Positions 19,502 through 27,906 of a DNA stretch of 64,000 nucleotides are shown here, one piece after another. Position 1 is the stretch's first letter. The number at the start of each line of letters is the position of its first letter. The position numbers were made by a program, and so were the translations under genes. The stretch is from positions 27,662 to 91,661 of the forward strand of contig CADCIP010000006.1 in assembly GCA_902801485.1 (NCBI GenBank), read 5' to 3'. The DNA comes from an uncultured Bacteroidales bacterium. GTDB lineage: Bacteria > Bacteroidota > Bacteroidia > Bacteroidales > Bacteroidaceae. The notes beneath the pieces are model-generated. The model did not search any database, was not told where the DNA came from, and worked only from the letters and a program-made list of their open reading frames with translations.

Positions 19502-20269
19502 ATGAAGAGATTATATAAAGGGGTACAAGACCCTACCAAACGTTTTCTATTGGTTGGAACAGATGAAGAAGCGGCAGAAATTCAGTCAGAGCTGAACGGA
19601 CAAGGGATAGCCCCACAGATACAGAGCATCTTGCCCGATGCGTTATTGAACTCTTTGCAAAACGTGGATAACGTTGCTGCTGTCTGTTGTGTTCCCGGTG
19701 CCATACAGAAAGACGACTTGATAACCTTGTATCAGTTCTGCCAGGAAAAGAAAGCCGTCCTGTTTTTCTGCACACCGGGCCTAAGTGCTCTTCAGAAGAA
19801 TCTGGAAGTAAGAAACGTGGGGTTCTTGTCGCTTCTTTCTCCCCTTGAGGACCCATTGAGTCATTGGTGGAACAGGCTGGCGAAACGTCTTTTCAATTTG
19901 CTGGTCAGCGGTATCTTCCTGTTATTTATATTCCCCTTCATCTACATTATTGCAGCCGTGATTATCAAGCGCAAAAGTGCAGGCCCTGTTTTCTCCTTTG
20001 CCAAAGAGAAAAACGGGAAGGGAAAGTATATCGACAGCTTGTCTTTTAGGACAACAGACCTTCCAGCCTCATCAATCCTACAGAAACCAGCTGTAAAAAA
20101 AATGCCCCAGTTCTTGAATGTATTCACCGGGAACATCTCTATCGTTCCAAATATGGTGAAATGTCAGTTTTGCAAGAATGCCGATGTGTGGTACATGCAG
20201 AACTGGTCTTTATGGCTGGACATCAAGATACTGTTTAAAGCGATGTTAAACAAAAACAAAATAGATTAA
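19502..20269 (+). CDS. Shrunken WcaJ/WbaP-type phosphoglycosyl transferase homolog, probably inactive
   Basis: A 255-residue protein that keeps the layout of monotopic phosphoglycosyl transferases in fragments: RLAKRLFNLLVSGIFLLFIFPF (125-146), the membrane hairpin, SAGPVFSFAKEKNGKGK (159-175), SFRTT in place of KFRSM (181-185), KKMPQFLNVFTGNISIVPN (199-217) in place of DELPQLINVLKGDMSLVGP, and NWSLWLDIKIL (234-244) near the end. The Asp-Glu catalytic dyad of the family is Lys-Lys here (199-200), and the RPGLTGWAQV segment is absent. The frame is intact. It is either a pseudoenzyme partner or regulator, or a gene in early decay; the linked WecA-type fusion can supply the activity. Confidence 0.75.
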   Translation: MKRLYKGVQDPTKRFLLVGTDEEAAEIQSELNGQGIAPQIQSILPDALLNSLQNVDNVAAVCCVPGAIQKDDLITLYQFCQEKKAVLFFCTPGLSALQKNLEVRNVGFLSLLSPLEDPLSHWWNRLAKRLFNLLVSGIFLLFIFPFIYIIAAVIIKRKSAGPVFSFAKEKNGKGKYIDSLSFRTTDLPASSILQKPAVKKMPQFLNVFTGNISIVPNMVKCQFCKNADVWYMQNWSLWLDIKILFKAMLNKNKID

Positions 20270-20291
20270 CATTTATAAAGAAATAAACATT

Positions 20292-20915
20292 ATGTCGATA
20301 TTATCAAAGTTATTTGGTCGGAAAACCGACTCTGACACTCGAATCGGCGGCATGGAGGACTTTATGCTGCTTATCAGAGTTTATTACCAGTCGGTAATGG
20401 CAGCCCAGTTGGGAATCAATAACCTGGCCTCACTGCCCGACCTGAGAATATTCAAGCAAACCTATCATGTTCAGACGGTAAATAACAAATTAGGCATCGG
20501 CGAGAAGAAACAATGCCGGAAAATTATCCAGGATATTTATCATATCAGTGATAGTTTTTTCAACGAAGTGGACAGTAGCGTAAAGAAACGTTGCAAAAAG
20601 ATACAGGACATCCAAGGCTATCTTGTTACGTTCCAAGGCTTTAGCCAGGATCTGATGATGCTGATGGGAAATCTCATGCAATGGAAATTCCGTCTGCCCA
20701 GTTTCTTCAAGAGTGCCTTACGACAGATGGTCGAAAAGCAGATTCATGAGATTATGACCAAGGTAGATTGGAAGGATGACGGTGTGCGTCGTACTTGTGT
20801 ATCTGTAAGAAAGTACCAATCAGCCCTTGGTTACACGGAATCATGGATGTCTGAATATGTTTACACCCTTGTTATGCTCGCAAAAAAGGAGCCAAAGAAA
20901 AATAGTGAGGAATAA
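20292..20915 (+). CDS. Conserved hypothetical protein, alpha-helical, 207 residues
   Basis: I do not recognise a named family. The sequence is basic, without signal peptide or membrane segment, and predicted mainly helical: FMLLIRVYYQSVMAAQLGINNLASLPDLRIFKQTYHV, read in pieces, is followed by long amphipathic stretches and a Lys/Glu-rich tail. It starts 22 bases after the shrunken transferase gene and has no promoter of its own that I can see, so the two may be co-transcribed. It stands directly before the Zap/RNase Y unit but is separated from it by a good promoter. Confidence 0.7.
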   Translation: MSILSKLFGRKTDSDTRIGGMEDFMLLIRVYYQSVMAAQLGINNLASLPDLRIFKQTYHVQTVNNKLGIGEKKQCRKIIQDIYHISDSFFNEVDSSVKKRCKKIQDIQGYLVTFQGFSQDLMMLMGNLMQWKFRLPSFFKSALRQMVEKQIHEIMTKVDWKDDGVRRTCVSVRKYQSALGYTESWMSEYVYTLVMLAKKEPKKNSEE

Positions 20916-20916
20916 T

Positions 20917-20948
20917 TTTGCATAACGTAAAAAAAAAAGTTATCTTTG
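20917..20948 (+). promoter_or_regulatory. Promoter of the zap-rny unit
   Basis: TTTG (20917-20920), 20 bases, TATCTTTG (20941-20948): a full match to the Bacteroidota consensus, 28 bases before the first ATG at 20977. Confidence 0.8.
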
Positions 20949-20976
20949 TCCTCGAAATGTTGGAGTTCAATAAAAA

Positions 20977-21273
20977 ATGGATGCAAAACTGACAGAACTT
21001 ATCATTCGTCTTGAGACACGTACACGACAGCTTTTAATACAGTACAGTAAATCTCAAGAAGAGAAGATGAATCTCCAGTCACGTTTAAAAGAACGTGATG
21101 CAGAAATTCTGTCGTTGAAGCAGAAGAACGAAGAGCTTCAGCAACAATATACCCATCTTAAGATGGCAAAATACATTGATTTGGCCGATGACGATGTAAA
21201 AGATCTCAGAGGCCGTATCAGAAAGATGGTGCGTGACGTTGACCGGTGTATCTCCATGCTTAAAGTAGAATAA
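20977..21273 (+). CDS. Short coiled-coil protein beside zapA (ZapB-like in form)
   Basis: A 98-residue protein that is almost wholly coiled coil between residues 5 and 65 (heptad pattern in LIIRLETRTRQLL and RLKERDAEILSLKQKNEELQ), ending in a charged RGRIRKMVRDVDRCISML segment. It ends 5 bases before zapA. By size, coiled-coil form and partner gene it could fill the role of ZapB, the ZapA partner at the FtsZ ring, but I infer this from context and not from sequence similarity. Confidence 0.75.
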   Translation: MDAKLTELIIRLETRTRQLLIQYSKSQEEKMNLQSRLKERDAEILSLKQKNEELQQQYTHLKMAKYIDLADDDVKDLRGRIRKMVRDVDRCISMLKVE

Positions 21274-21278
21274 GAATT

Positions 21279-21587
21279 ATGGCTGAGCAAAGTGACACCT
21301 TATCAATAACTCTCCATTTTGGCAGTTGGACATTGCCAATGACTATTCGTCGTGAAGAAGAATATGTCTATCGGCAGGCAGAAAAACTCATAAAGGAGAG
21401 ATTCAACTTTTATACCAACAGCTATCCTGGGCAAAGTACAGAAATGTACCTTGTTATGACAATTCTGGACATAGCTGTTAAAGTTAAGCAGCAGGAAACG
21501 TCAATGGATATGGAGCCTATAACCAGTAGGCTAAAACCATTGATTGCTGAGTTGGAGTCCGCACTCGAGAAAAAAACAGAGAGTTAA
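21279..21587 (+). CDS. zapA: Cell division protein ZapA
   Basis: A 102-residue protein with the ZapA layout: short N-terminal beta hairpin (ITLHFGSWTLPMTIRREEEYVYRQAEKLIKER, read in pieces) followed by a long helix that ends in an acidic, Lys-rich tail. ZapA binds and bundles FtsZ polymers at midcell. Here it is second in a unit with a coiled-coil gene upstream and rny 40 bases downstream, a gene order common in Bacteroidota. Confidence 0.85.
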   Translation: MAEQSDTLSITLHFGSWTLPMTIRREEEYVYRQAEKLIKERFNFYTNSYPGQSTEMYLVMTILDIAVKVKQQETSMDMEPITSRLKPLIAELESALEKKTES

Positions 21588-21627
21588 TGACCCCAATTAA
21601 TAAACCAAACACAAACATTAAGAATTC

Positions 21628-23178
21628 ATGACGCCTTATATTATTTACGGACTGATCATAGGTATTGCATCCTTTGTGGTCCTCTTTTGCGTGTGGTATT
21701 TTGTTGTACTACCCAGCAAGCGTAAAAGAATGACGGAAGAAGCCGAACAAGAAGCAGAAATCATCAAGCAAAAGAAGCTGCTGGAGGTTAAAGAGAAGTT
21801 TATCAGCAAAAAAGCTGAACTGGAGAACGAAGTTCGCCAACGTAACCAACAGATTCAGCAGGCAGAGAACAGGGCCAAGCAGAGAGAACTTAGCCTGAAT
21901 CAGAGACAGGACGAACTGACTCGTCGTAAGCAGGAGGCCGACACATTACGTTCGCGCCTGGAAACCCAGCAGGCTGTACTACAGAAGAAAGAAGAAGAGG
22001 TTGAACAGCGTATGGGACGCTTAATTGAGCAGGAACGTACCAAGCTGGAAGAAATATCCGGCCTCAGCGTTGACGAGGCTCGCGAGCGCTTGATAGAATC
22101 CCTTAAAGATGAAGCAAAGACCAGCGCTGCAGCTTACATCAACGAGATTATGGATGATGCCAAGATGACAGCCAACAAGGAAGCTAAGCGCATCATCATA
22201 CAGACCATTCAGCGTGTAGCTACAGAAACAGCGGTAGAGAACAGCGTTACTGTCTTCCACATCGAAAACGATGAGGTGAAAGGACGCATCATAGGTCGTG
22301 AAGGACGCAACATTCGTGCCTTAGAAGCTGCAACAGGAGTTGAAATTGTCGTTGATGATACACCCGAGGCTATTGTTATCAGCGCCTTCGATCCCGTCAG
22401 ACGTGAAATCTGCCGACTGGCATTACACCAATTGGTAGCCGACGGACGTATTCATCCGGCACGTATTGAGGAGGTTGTTGCTAAAGTGAAAAAACAGGTT
22501 GACGAGGAGATTATCGAAACTGGTAAGCGTACCACCATCGACCTTGGTGTTCATGGCTTACATCCAGAACTGATACGCATCATAGGTAAGATGAAATATC
22601 GTAGCAGCTATGGTCAGAACTTGCTGCAGCATGCCCGCGAAACAGCCAATCTTTGCGCTGTTATGGCTAGCGAATTGGGGCTGAATCCCAAGAAGGCAAA
22701 GCGTGCAGGCCTATTGCATGATATTGGAAAGGTTCCCGATGAAGAACCAGAGATGCCACACGCATTATATGGAGCAAAATTGGCAGAGAAGTATAAAGAG
22801 AAAGCAGATATCTGCAACGCCATAGGTGCCCACCATGATGAGATGGAGATGACAACACTCCTCGCTCCTATTGTACAAGTCTGCGATGCTATCAGTGGTG
22901 CCCGTCCTGGTGCCCGTCGTGAGATTGTTGAAGCATATATCAAGCGTTTGAAGGATCTGGAAAACATTGCCATGAGCTATCCTGGTGTAGTAAAGACTTA
23001 CGCTATCCAGGCTGGACGTGAGCTCCGCGTAATTGTGGGTGCAGACAAGATTGACGATAAACAGACAGAACTCCTGAGTGGTGACATAGCAACAAAGATC
23101 CAGAACGAGATGACGTATCCCGGTCAGGTTAAGATTACTGTTATCAGGGAAACCCGTTCTGTTTCTTATGCGAAATAA
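21628..23178 (+). CDS. rny: Ribonuclease Y
   Basis: Membrane-anchored endoribonuclease starting mRNA decay. Residues 5-28 form the membrane anchor. Residues 30-190 are a long charged coiled coil ([20 protein letters not shown]). A KH domain follows with [15 protein letters not shown] near 212-226, then the HD domain with [17 protein letters not shown] and [12 protein letters not shown] (His-Asp at about 363-364). The length of 516 residues fits the family. It ends the zap-rny unit with a strong stem-loop after the stop. Confidence 0.96.
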   Translation: MTPYIIYGLIIGIASFVVLFCVWYFVVLPSKRKRMTEEAEQEAEIIKQKKLLEVKEKFISKKAELENEVRQRNQQIQQAENRAKQRELSLNQRQDELTRRKQEADTLRSRLETQQAVLQKKEEEVEQRMGRLIEQERTKLEEISGLSVDEARERLIESLKDEAKTSAAAYINEIMDDAKMTANKEAKRIIIQTIQRVATETAVENSVTVFHIENDEVKGRIIGREGRNIRALEAATGVEIVVDDTPEAIVISAFDPVRREICRLALHQLVADGRIHPARIEEVVAKVKKQVDEEIIETGKRTTIDLGVHGLHPELIRIIGKMKYRSSYGQNLLQHARETANLCAVMASELGLNPKKAKRAGLLHDIGKVPDEEPEMPHALYGAKLAEKYKEKADICNAIGAHHDEMEMTTLLAPIVQVCDAISGARPGARREIVEAYIKRLKDLENIAMSYPGVVKTYAIQAGRELRVIVGADKIDDKQTELLSGDIATKIQNEMTYPGQVKITVIRETRSVSYAK

Positions 23179-23204
23179 CGTCTATATATATAATAAGGTA
23201 TTGG

Positions 23205-23233
23205 AAAAGCCTTGGGCAGTGCCCAAGGCTTTT
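23205..23233. terminator. Bidirectional intrinsic terminator between rny and the HAD gene
   Basis: AAAAGCCTTGGGCA (23205-23218) and TGCCCAAGGCTTTT (23220-23233) form a perfect 14-base inverted repeat. It has a T-run at the 3' side on both strands, so it can end rny transcripts and those of the converging HAD gene. Confidence 0.9.
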
Positions 23234-23241
23234 ATGTTTCT

Positions 23242-23661
23242 CTACCCGAACTGCCACCATTTCTTCTTTGGTTTCTCCGAGGCGTTCAACTGCTCCATAA
23301 GCACTTGTTCGTATGTCTTATGCTTTGATATCATCTCATAGATAGTACCCCAGTCAGGCAATCCACCCACATTGCGGTCGTCAATCCAAACATCAGCCTT
23401 CAGTTTTCTGCTGAAATGCACATTCTTTTCTGCCTCCTCCTCTGGGAAATCTTTGTTTATGGCATAGAACTCAACGCCTCTGGCTTTGCACCATTCAACA
23501 GCATCGTCCAGTAGCTTTCCTTCTCTAACACTCCACAGGATAAGTTTATGGCGCTCCCTGATAAGCATCTTCAACGTATCGGTGGCAAAGGGAATTTCCC
23601 TGCCAATCTCAGGATATTTGTGTTCGACAATTGTTCCGTCGAAATCTACAGCTATAGTCAT
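23242..23661 (-). CDS. Small HAD-superfamily phosphatase-like protein
   Basis: A 139-residue HAD-fold protein. HAD motif I is AVDFDGTIVEH near residues 4-14 (Asp6 nucleophile, Asp8 acid). Motif II is in KLILWSVREG. The late acidic motif is ADVWIDDRNVGG. The small size without a cap domain resembles Bacteroides BT0820-type hydrolases. It starts 22 bases after the stop of the 47-residue membrane protein and probably belongs to the yihY unit. Its substrate is unknown. Confidence 0.85.
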   Translation of the reverse strand: MTIAVDFDGTIVEHKYPEIGREIPFATDTLKMLIRERHKLILWSVREGKLLDDAVEWCKARGVEFYAINKDFPEEEAEKNVHFSRKLKADVWIDDRNVGGLPDWGTIYEMISKHKTYEQVLMEQLNASEKPKKKWWQFG

Positions 23662-23683
23662 ACTATCTCCAAAATGTTATGGG

Positions 23684-23827
23684 CTATTCTTCTTCCTCGG
23701 TAAAAGCAAGAAGTAGTTTACGGAAAACACCGGGAAGGTCCTTCTTATAATAAATGGTGTCGAACCACATTACAGCGTAAACTACAACCAGGAAAATAAT
23801 CCAGCCAACGAGAATTTTAATCATCAT
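23684..23827 (-). CDS. Small single-span membrane protein, 47 residues
   Basis: Hand translation of the minus strand gives MMIKILVGWIIFLVVVYAVM, then WFDTIYYKKDLPGVF and RKLLLAFTEEEE. Residues 3-20 form one transmembrane helix, followed by a short amphipathic tail with four terminal Glu residues. It fills the gap between yihY (stop 25 bases upstream) and the HAD gene (start 22 bases downstream) on the same strand, and its stop fits an operon. Either of two adjacent ATG codons may be used. It is below usual length cut-offs. I recognise no named family. Confidence 0.65.
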   Translation of the reverse strand: MMIKILVGWIIFLVVVYAVMWFDTIYYKKDLPGVFRKLLLAFTEEEE

Positions 23828-23852
23828 AATATGTAAGAATAACTTTCTGTCA

Positions 23853-25127
23853 TTAAACATCAATCAGCAACGTGTCTCTATCGTGATATCTGAGTGCCCT
23901 AAGTCTTTCCCACTCCGGAGCATTCATTTTCCATGTGTGCGATGTAGCTTCAGAACCATAGGCATCTATAGCTTTCACCACCATTTTCAGGGTCATTCGA
24001 TGTATGTCGATAGCAGGAAGGTACTGAGAGGCAGAATCTGCCTCGTTATGTGTTTCCACGAGAAGTTGCATGCAGGTCAGCTCGTTCAGAAGAATTCTGA
24101 CTACCGTTTCCGGCAACTGGGTATCCCTTGCCAATGTGCGTACCGAATAAGCCGTATCTCCATTTGCAAATCTCTTGCAAATCTTACTCAAGAGAAACAG
24201 ACTGATAGTGTCGCGGTAGCGTCGGCTCAAATCATAGCTCTGACGCTCAAACGCATAGTTCTCCATACACTGGTTTGCGTAACACAACTGGCCGCCCAGC
24301 AAACAGATACTCCACGAAATCTGTAGCAGCAACATAAAAAGGGGCAATGCAGCAAACGATCCGTAAATGGCATTATAGCTGCTCAGTTTTATCTGATAGT
24401 GTACATATAAATACTGAATAACAGCAAATGCTACTCCTGCTACAACACCTGGCACTACTACGTTTTTTAATTTAACGTGTGTATTTGGCATCATCTTGTA
24501 CAGCAAGATGAATGCAAGGCAGATAAGGATAACAGGCGACAAGCGAAGGATTATCTCTACAGTGTTGCTCAGGTACAAATAGTCGGGCAGCAAACTGCGG
24601 AATGTCATAAGGGCCATATTCAGACCGCTCAAGATGATGATAACGAAAGGCAGCAAAATGAAAACGCTTATATAATCAGTAATCTTCTTATAAATATTGC
24701 GAGACGAATTAACAAACCAGATGGTGTTGAAAGCCGTCTCTATGTTGGCGGTAAGTGAGAACAAAGTGTACAACAAAAACACCAGACCGACACCAAAGAA
24801 GACTCCGCTTTTGGTATGCTGAAGATAGGAATCCACAAAACCCAGAATGGTATCGAGAATTTCGGGATTTATTTCGATGGATTTTCTGAGCCTTTCCTCC
24901 AGGAAATTATCAAATCCAAATCCCTTGGCTATGGCAAAGATAATGGCCAAAACAGGAACGGCAGCCAGCATGCAGTTATACGTAAGGGCAGAAGCATAGC
25001 TCATGAGGTTGTTTTTCATGATGCATTCCGATATGATAATGCATCGTTTAATCATCCTCAGCTTCCACCTTTTAAAAGGCGACAGTTTCTGTTCATTGAT
25101 GTTCCAGATATAATCCAGGTTTCTCAT
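23853..25127 (-). CDS. YihY/virulence-factor BrkB family inner-membrane protein
   Basis: A 424-residue protein with six main membrane segments between residues 40 and 290. The family blocks are LMSYASALTYNCMLAAVPVL, SGVFFGVGLVFLLYTLFSL and YNAIYGSFAALPLFMLLLQISW. Residues 300-424 form a soluble C-terminal extension with winged-helix character (VRTLARDTQLPETVVRILLNEL). The older label RNase BN for this family is wrong by experiment; the transport or other role is unresolved. It starts the minus-strand unit with the 47-residue protein and the HAD gene, directly after rnpB on the same strand. Confidence 0.88.
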   Translation of the reverse strand: MRNLDYIWNINEQKLSPFKRWKLRMIKRCIIISECIMKNNLMSYASALTYNCMLAAVPVLAIIFAIAKGFGFDNFLEERLRKSIEINPEILDTILGFVDSYLQHTKSGVFFGVGLVFLLYTLFSLTANIETAFNTIWFVNSSRNIYKKITDYISVFILLPFVIIILSGLNMALMTFRSLLPDYLYLSNTVEIILRLSPVILICLAFILLYKMMPNTHVKLKNVVVPGVVAGVAFAVIQYLYVHYQIKLSSYNAIYGSFAALPLFMLLLQISWSICLLGGQLCYANQCMENYAFERQSYDLSRRYRDTISLFLLSKICKRFANGDTAYSVRTLARDTQLPETVVRILLNELTCMQLLVETHNEADSASQYLPAIDIHRMTLKMVVKAIDAYGSEATSHTWKMNAPEWERLRALRYHDRDTLLIDV

Positions 25128-25147
25128 TCTCGGATCGTTAAAATAGA

Positions 25148-25556
25148 AAAAGACAGTAAACTTGTAAGCCGGGTTCTGTTACCTTCTCCTTTTTATGGGC
25201 AAAAGACGTTTGTCATTTATCTGCAACCTGTGTTGCCACAGGCCTCTATCGTTCTACCCTCCAGCTCAGACGGGCCGCCTTCTCTTTTTGATCGCTGGTT
25301 TACATGAACTTTCAACTCCCGGAATGCACAGCATTGATGTCACCACCAACCTGGTAGGCTCTTACCCTGCCTTCTCACCCTTACCCCAAATAGGGGCGGT
25401 TGTTTTCTTCTGCATCAACAGACTCTCGCGAATCTCTTTCCGTTAGGAAGCGGGATGCCCTGCGTTGCCCGGACTTTCCTCTCCTTTCCCACCGTTCCCT
25501 AAGGCACTCCTCCAGGGAGGGGGACAGTAGCGACAAACCGGTTTACTGCCTTATTC
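25148..25556 (-). ncRNA. rnpB: RNase P RNA (bacterial class A type)
   Basis: The minus strand contains the RNase P core signatures: GAGGAAAGTCCGGGC (CR-I) near the 5' third and ACAGAACCCGGCTTA near the 3' end (CR-V). The 5' segment AGGCAGTAAAC and the 3' segment GTTTACTGTCT pair as helix P1, which fixes the ends to about 25553 and 25151. The RNA cleaves tRNA precursors with RnpA. A full promoter precedes it, and a T-run follows the P1 3' strand as a likely termination point. Ends are good to a few bases. Confidence 0.95.
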
Positions 25557-25562
25557 TGGGGA

Positions 25563-25593
25563 CAAAGATAGTGTAAATCAAGCGAAATGCAAA
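25563..25593 (-). promoter_or_regulatory. Promoter of rnpB
   Basis: Minus strand TTTG (25593-25590), 19 bases, TATCTTTG (25570-25563), just upstream of the RNA 5' end. It is a textbook Bacteroidota promoter, which helps calibrate the others in this window. Confidence 0.85.
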
Positions 25594-25732
25594 ATATTAA
25601 GGCATGTAATATTAGTAAACGAATGTAAATAACTAACTCCAGAGCATTTAACAACCGTTAATGAAGTATATACCATTGTTAAATATTGGCAAAAAAGCAT
25701 TCCAAACAATACTAACTTAAAGAATAATGATA

Positions 25733-25740
25733 TATCTTTG
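25733..25740 (+). promoter_or_regulatory. -7 element for the HtrA gene
   Basis: TATCTTTG, 55 bases before the HtrA start. No -33 TTTG at the usual distance was found. Confidence 0.5.
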
Positions 25741-25795
25741 CATCGTTTTAGTGATAAAAAACAAGAAAGAATTAACAAACAAAACAGATATGATT

Positions 25796-27277
25796 ATGAA
25801 ACAGACAACTAAATTATGGATCGGAATGACTGTTCTTGCATTTGCAAGTAGTGCTGTAACTGGTGCGGTGATTAAGAATACAACAACAAACGAGACATCT
25901 GCACCCATATTTGCTCCCTCTCCCATGGCAAGTGCTGTGCCTGGTGGTTTGGTAGATCTGACGGCTGCGGCAGAATCTTCTGTAAATGCCGTAGTATATA
26001 TAAAGGTAACACAGACAGGTAAGACGCAACGAGTTACGGTCCAGGATCCATTCAGTGATTTCTTCGGCGATTTCTTCGGCTTTGGCGGACGTAGTCCCCA
26101 GCAGCGTGAATATAAGGCTCCAGACAGACATGGTGCCGGCAGTGGAGTTATCATCAGCTCAGACGGATATATTGTTACCAACAACCATGTGGTAGGAGAG
26201 GCCGACCAAATCGAGGTGAAACTTAACGACAACCGCGAGTTTAAGGGACGTATCATCGGATGTGACCCTACCACAGACTTAGCTTTGATAAAAGTAGATG
26301 GTAAAGACCTTCCTACCATACCCATCGGTAACAGCGACGACTTGAAATTGGGTCAGTGGGTTTTAGCTGTAGGTAATCCCTTTAATCTTACCAGTACTGT
26401 AACTGCAGGAATTGTAAGTGCAAAGGCTCGTACCCTTGGTGCTAATGGCATAGAGAGTTTTATCCAGACTGATGCTGCCATCAATGCAGGAAACAGTGGA
26501 GGCGCATTGGTGAACGAGAAAGGCGAACTGGTCGGCATCAATGCTATGCTGTATAGTCAGACAGGAAGTTACAGCGGCTATGGATTTGCCATCCCTACCT
26601 CTATTATGAATAAGGTAGTGGCCGATCTGAAGGTTTACGGTACCGTTCAGCGTGCTGTTCTTGGTGTGCAGGGAAAGGATGCATCCAACTACATTGACGA
26701 AGAAAAGGCAAAGGGTAACGAAATCGAACTGGGCACCGTTACAGGTGTTTACATCGACAAAGTTATGGAGGCAAGTGCCGCCGAAGAGGCTGGTTTGGAG
26801 AAAGGCGATGTAATAACAGAATTTGACGGCAAAAAGGTCGGAAAGATGTCCGAGTTGCAGGAGGCCATAGCGCAGCATCGTCCAGGCGATAAGGTTATTG
26901 TTAAGTACCTCAGAAACAAGAAGGCACATAGCGAAACCATAACGTTGCGCAATACGCAAGGAACTACCAAGGTAATGGAAGAAGTTGACCTTGACCAGAT
27001 GGGCGTCCAACTGAAACCTGTTACCGACGAGGAGAAGAAAGCAATGAACATCACTTACGGTCTGACAGTCAATGCCATCCGCAACGGCAAGCTGAAGGCT
27101 GCCGGAGCAGGAAAGGGTACCATCATTCTGCAAGTGAACGACCAGAAGATGAACACTGTCGAAGACTGGGAAGAGGCAGTCAAGAATGCCAACCAGAGTA
27201 CCGATCGCACCCTATGGATAAAGGCTCTTACCCCAAGCGGCAGAAAAGTAAGTTATGTGATTGACTTGAATGAATAA
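25796..27277 (+). CDS. HtrA/DegQ-type periplasmic serine protease
   Basis: A 493-residue exported protease/chaperone for misfolded envelope proteins. The start MKQTTKLWIGMTVLAF is a signal sequence or anchor; ATG 25796 is chosen, with ATG 25790 possible, because the open frame further upstream overlaps the promoter. The chymotrypsin-fold triad is visible: His131 in IVTNNHVVG, Asp161 in TTDLALIK and Ser234 in AGNSGGALV. Two PDZ domains follow (about 285-385 and 400-490), the first with GVYIDKVMEASAAEEAGLEKGDVI. Length and order fit DegP/DegQ. A perfect hairpin lies about 95 bases after the stop. Confidence 0.94.
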   Translation: MKQTTKLWIGMTVLAFASSAVTGAVIKNTTTNETSAPIFAPSPMASAVPGGLVDLTAAAESSVNAVVYIKVTQTGKTQRVTVQDPFSDFFGDFFGFGGRSPQQREYKAPDRHGAGSGVIISSDGYIVTNNHVVGEADQIEVKLNDNREFKGRIIGCDPTTDLALIKVDGKDLPTIPIGNSDDLKLGQWVLAVGNPFNLTSTVTAGIVSAKARTLGANGIESFIQTDAAINAGNSGGALVNEKGELVGINAMLYSQTGSYSGYGFAIPTSIMNKVVADLKVYGTVQRAVLGVQGKDASNYIDEEKAKGNEIELGTVTGVYIDKVMEASAAEEAGLEKGDVITEFDGKKVGKMSELQEAIAQHRPGDKVIVKYLRNKKAHSETITLRNTQGTTKVMEEVDLDQMGVQLKPVTDEEKKAMNITYGLTVNAIRNGKLKAAGAGKGTIILQVNDQKMNTVEDWEEAVKNANQSTDRTLWIKALTPSGRKVSYVIDLNE

Positions 27278-27371
27278 GAGGACGCAAATAATAGTCTCGT
27301 AACAACGATATAACGTAATAACGTAATAACGAAGGCTATAAGAAATAACGAGAGCATCCAAAGTTAATTGA

Positions 27372-27410
27372 AAAGTTTCCCCGAAATCTTGTCCATTTCG
27401 GGGAAACTTT
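27372..27410. terminator. Perfect 16-base inverted repeat overlapping the next promoter
   Basis: AAAGTTTCCCCGAAAT (27372-27387) and ATTTCGGGGAAACTTT (27395-27410) are exact inverses with a 7-base loop CTTGTCC. It could end HtrA transcripts. The loop holds a -33-like CTTG and the right arm lies directly before a -7 element TACATTTG (27412-27419; 20-base spacing from CTTG), so the same element may gate the promoter of the downstream unit. Confidence 0.7.
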
Positions 27411-27411
27411 G

Positions 27412-27419
27412 TACATTTG
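27412..27419 (+). promoter_or_regulatory. -7 element for the 27448 gene and PqqD cassette
   Basis: TACATTTG matches TAnnTTTG, with CTTG as a weak -33 element 20 bases upstream (27388-27391) in the hairpin loop. It is 28 bases before the ATG at 27448. Confidence 0.55.
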
Positions 27420-27447
27420 CGCGTTAAATCCAGAAAAAATCATCAGA

Positions 27448-27894
27448 ATGAGGAAAAGCTTGTTTTATGTTTTGATTTTCTTAACCAGTGTGGTTTGTCA
27501 CAACGCAGAAGCCAAGGTAAAGCAACAGCCCGTATATATGTTTGGTTTTGCCACGTCATTTGTAGATTCTATAGCATACATAACAGAGATTCAGCTTATT
27601 GATTCTGCCTATGTTGATACAAAGACCACATTCCTGATAGGCAGGAGTGGGTATTCTATGGAGTTTCAGGATTATCTTGACAAAAACGAAAACTGCAAGC
27701 ATCCTGTAACATCTATCCTTTTTGGGAAAAAAAAGGAAAAGATGGAGAAAAGACGGCTTTCACTAATACAAAGATATGAAAAAGATTTTAAACTTAAAAC
27801 TGTCGCATATTCCTTCCATCCCGAGAGTTATATAGCACAAGAGAAAAAGGAAAGCAAAGCTGTTACCAAAACCAGCAAGAAATCCAGTAAGTAA
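27448..27894 (+). CDS. Exported hypothetical protein, 148 residues
   Basis: Signal peptide MRKSLFYVLIFLTSVVCHNAEA, then a compact domain (QPVYMFGFATSFVDSIAYITEI to GKKKEKMEKRRLSLIQRYEK, read in pieces) and a Lys/Ser-rich tail. I recognise no characterised family. The ATG at 27448 is used; a longer frame starting at a TTG would begin inside the promoter. It ends 12 bases before the HPrK-like gene, so it is the first gene of that unit and a candidate substrate or partner of the kinase/peptidase/PqqD cassette. Confidence 0.75.
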   Translation: MRKSLFYVLIFLTSVVCHNAEAKVKQQPVYMFGFATSFVDSIAYITEIQLIDSAYVDTKTTFLIGRSGYSMEFQDYLDKNENCKHPVTSILFGKKKEKMEKRRLSLIQRYEKDFKLKTVAYSFHPESYIAQEKKESKAVTKTSKKSSK

Positions 27895-27906
27895 TATTAA
27901 CGCTTG

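Noticed and set aside
21588-21627. A 6S RNA gene between zapA and rny, as in some bacteria
   Set aside because: Only 40 A-rich bases separate the genes; there is no room for it.
27300-27345. AACGTAAT repeats after htrA as another heptamer array
   Set aside because: The period is 8 bases with only two and a half clean units, so it was not counted in the 7-base family.
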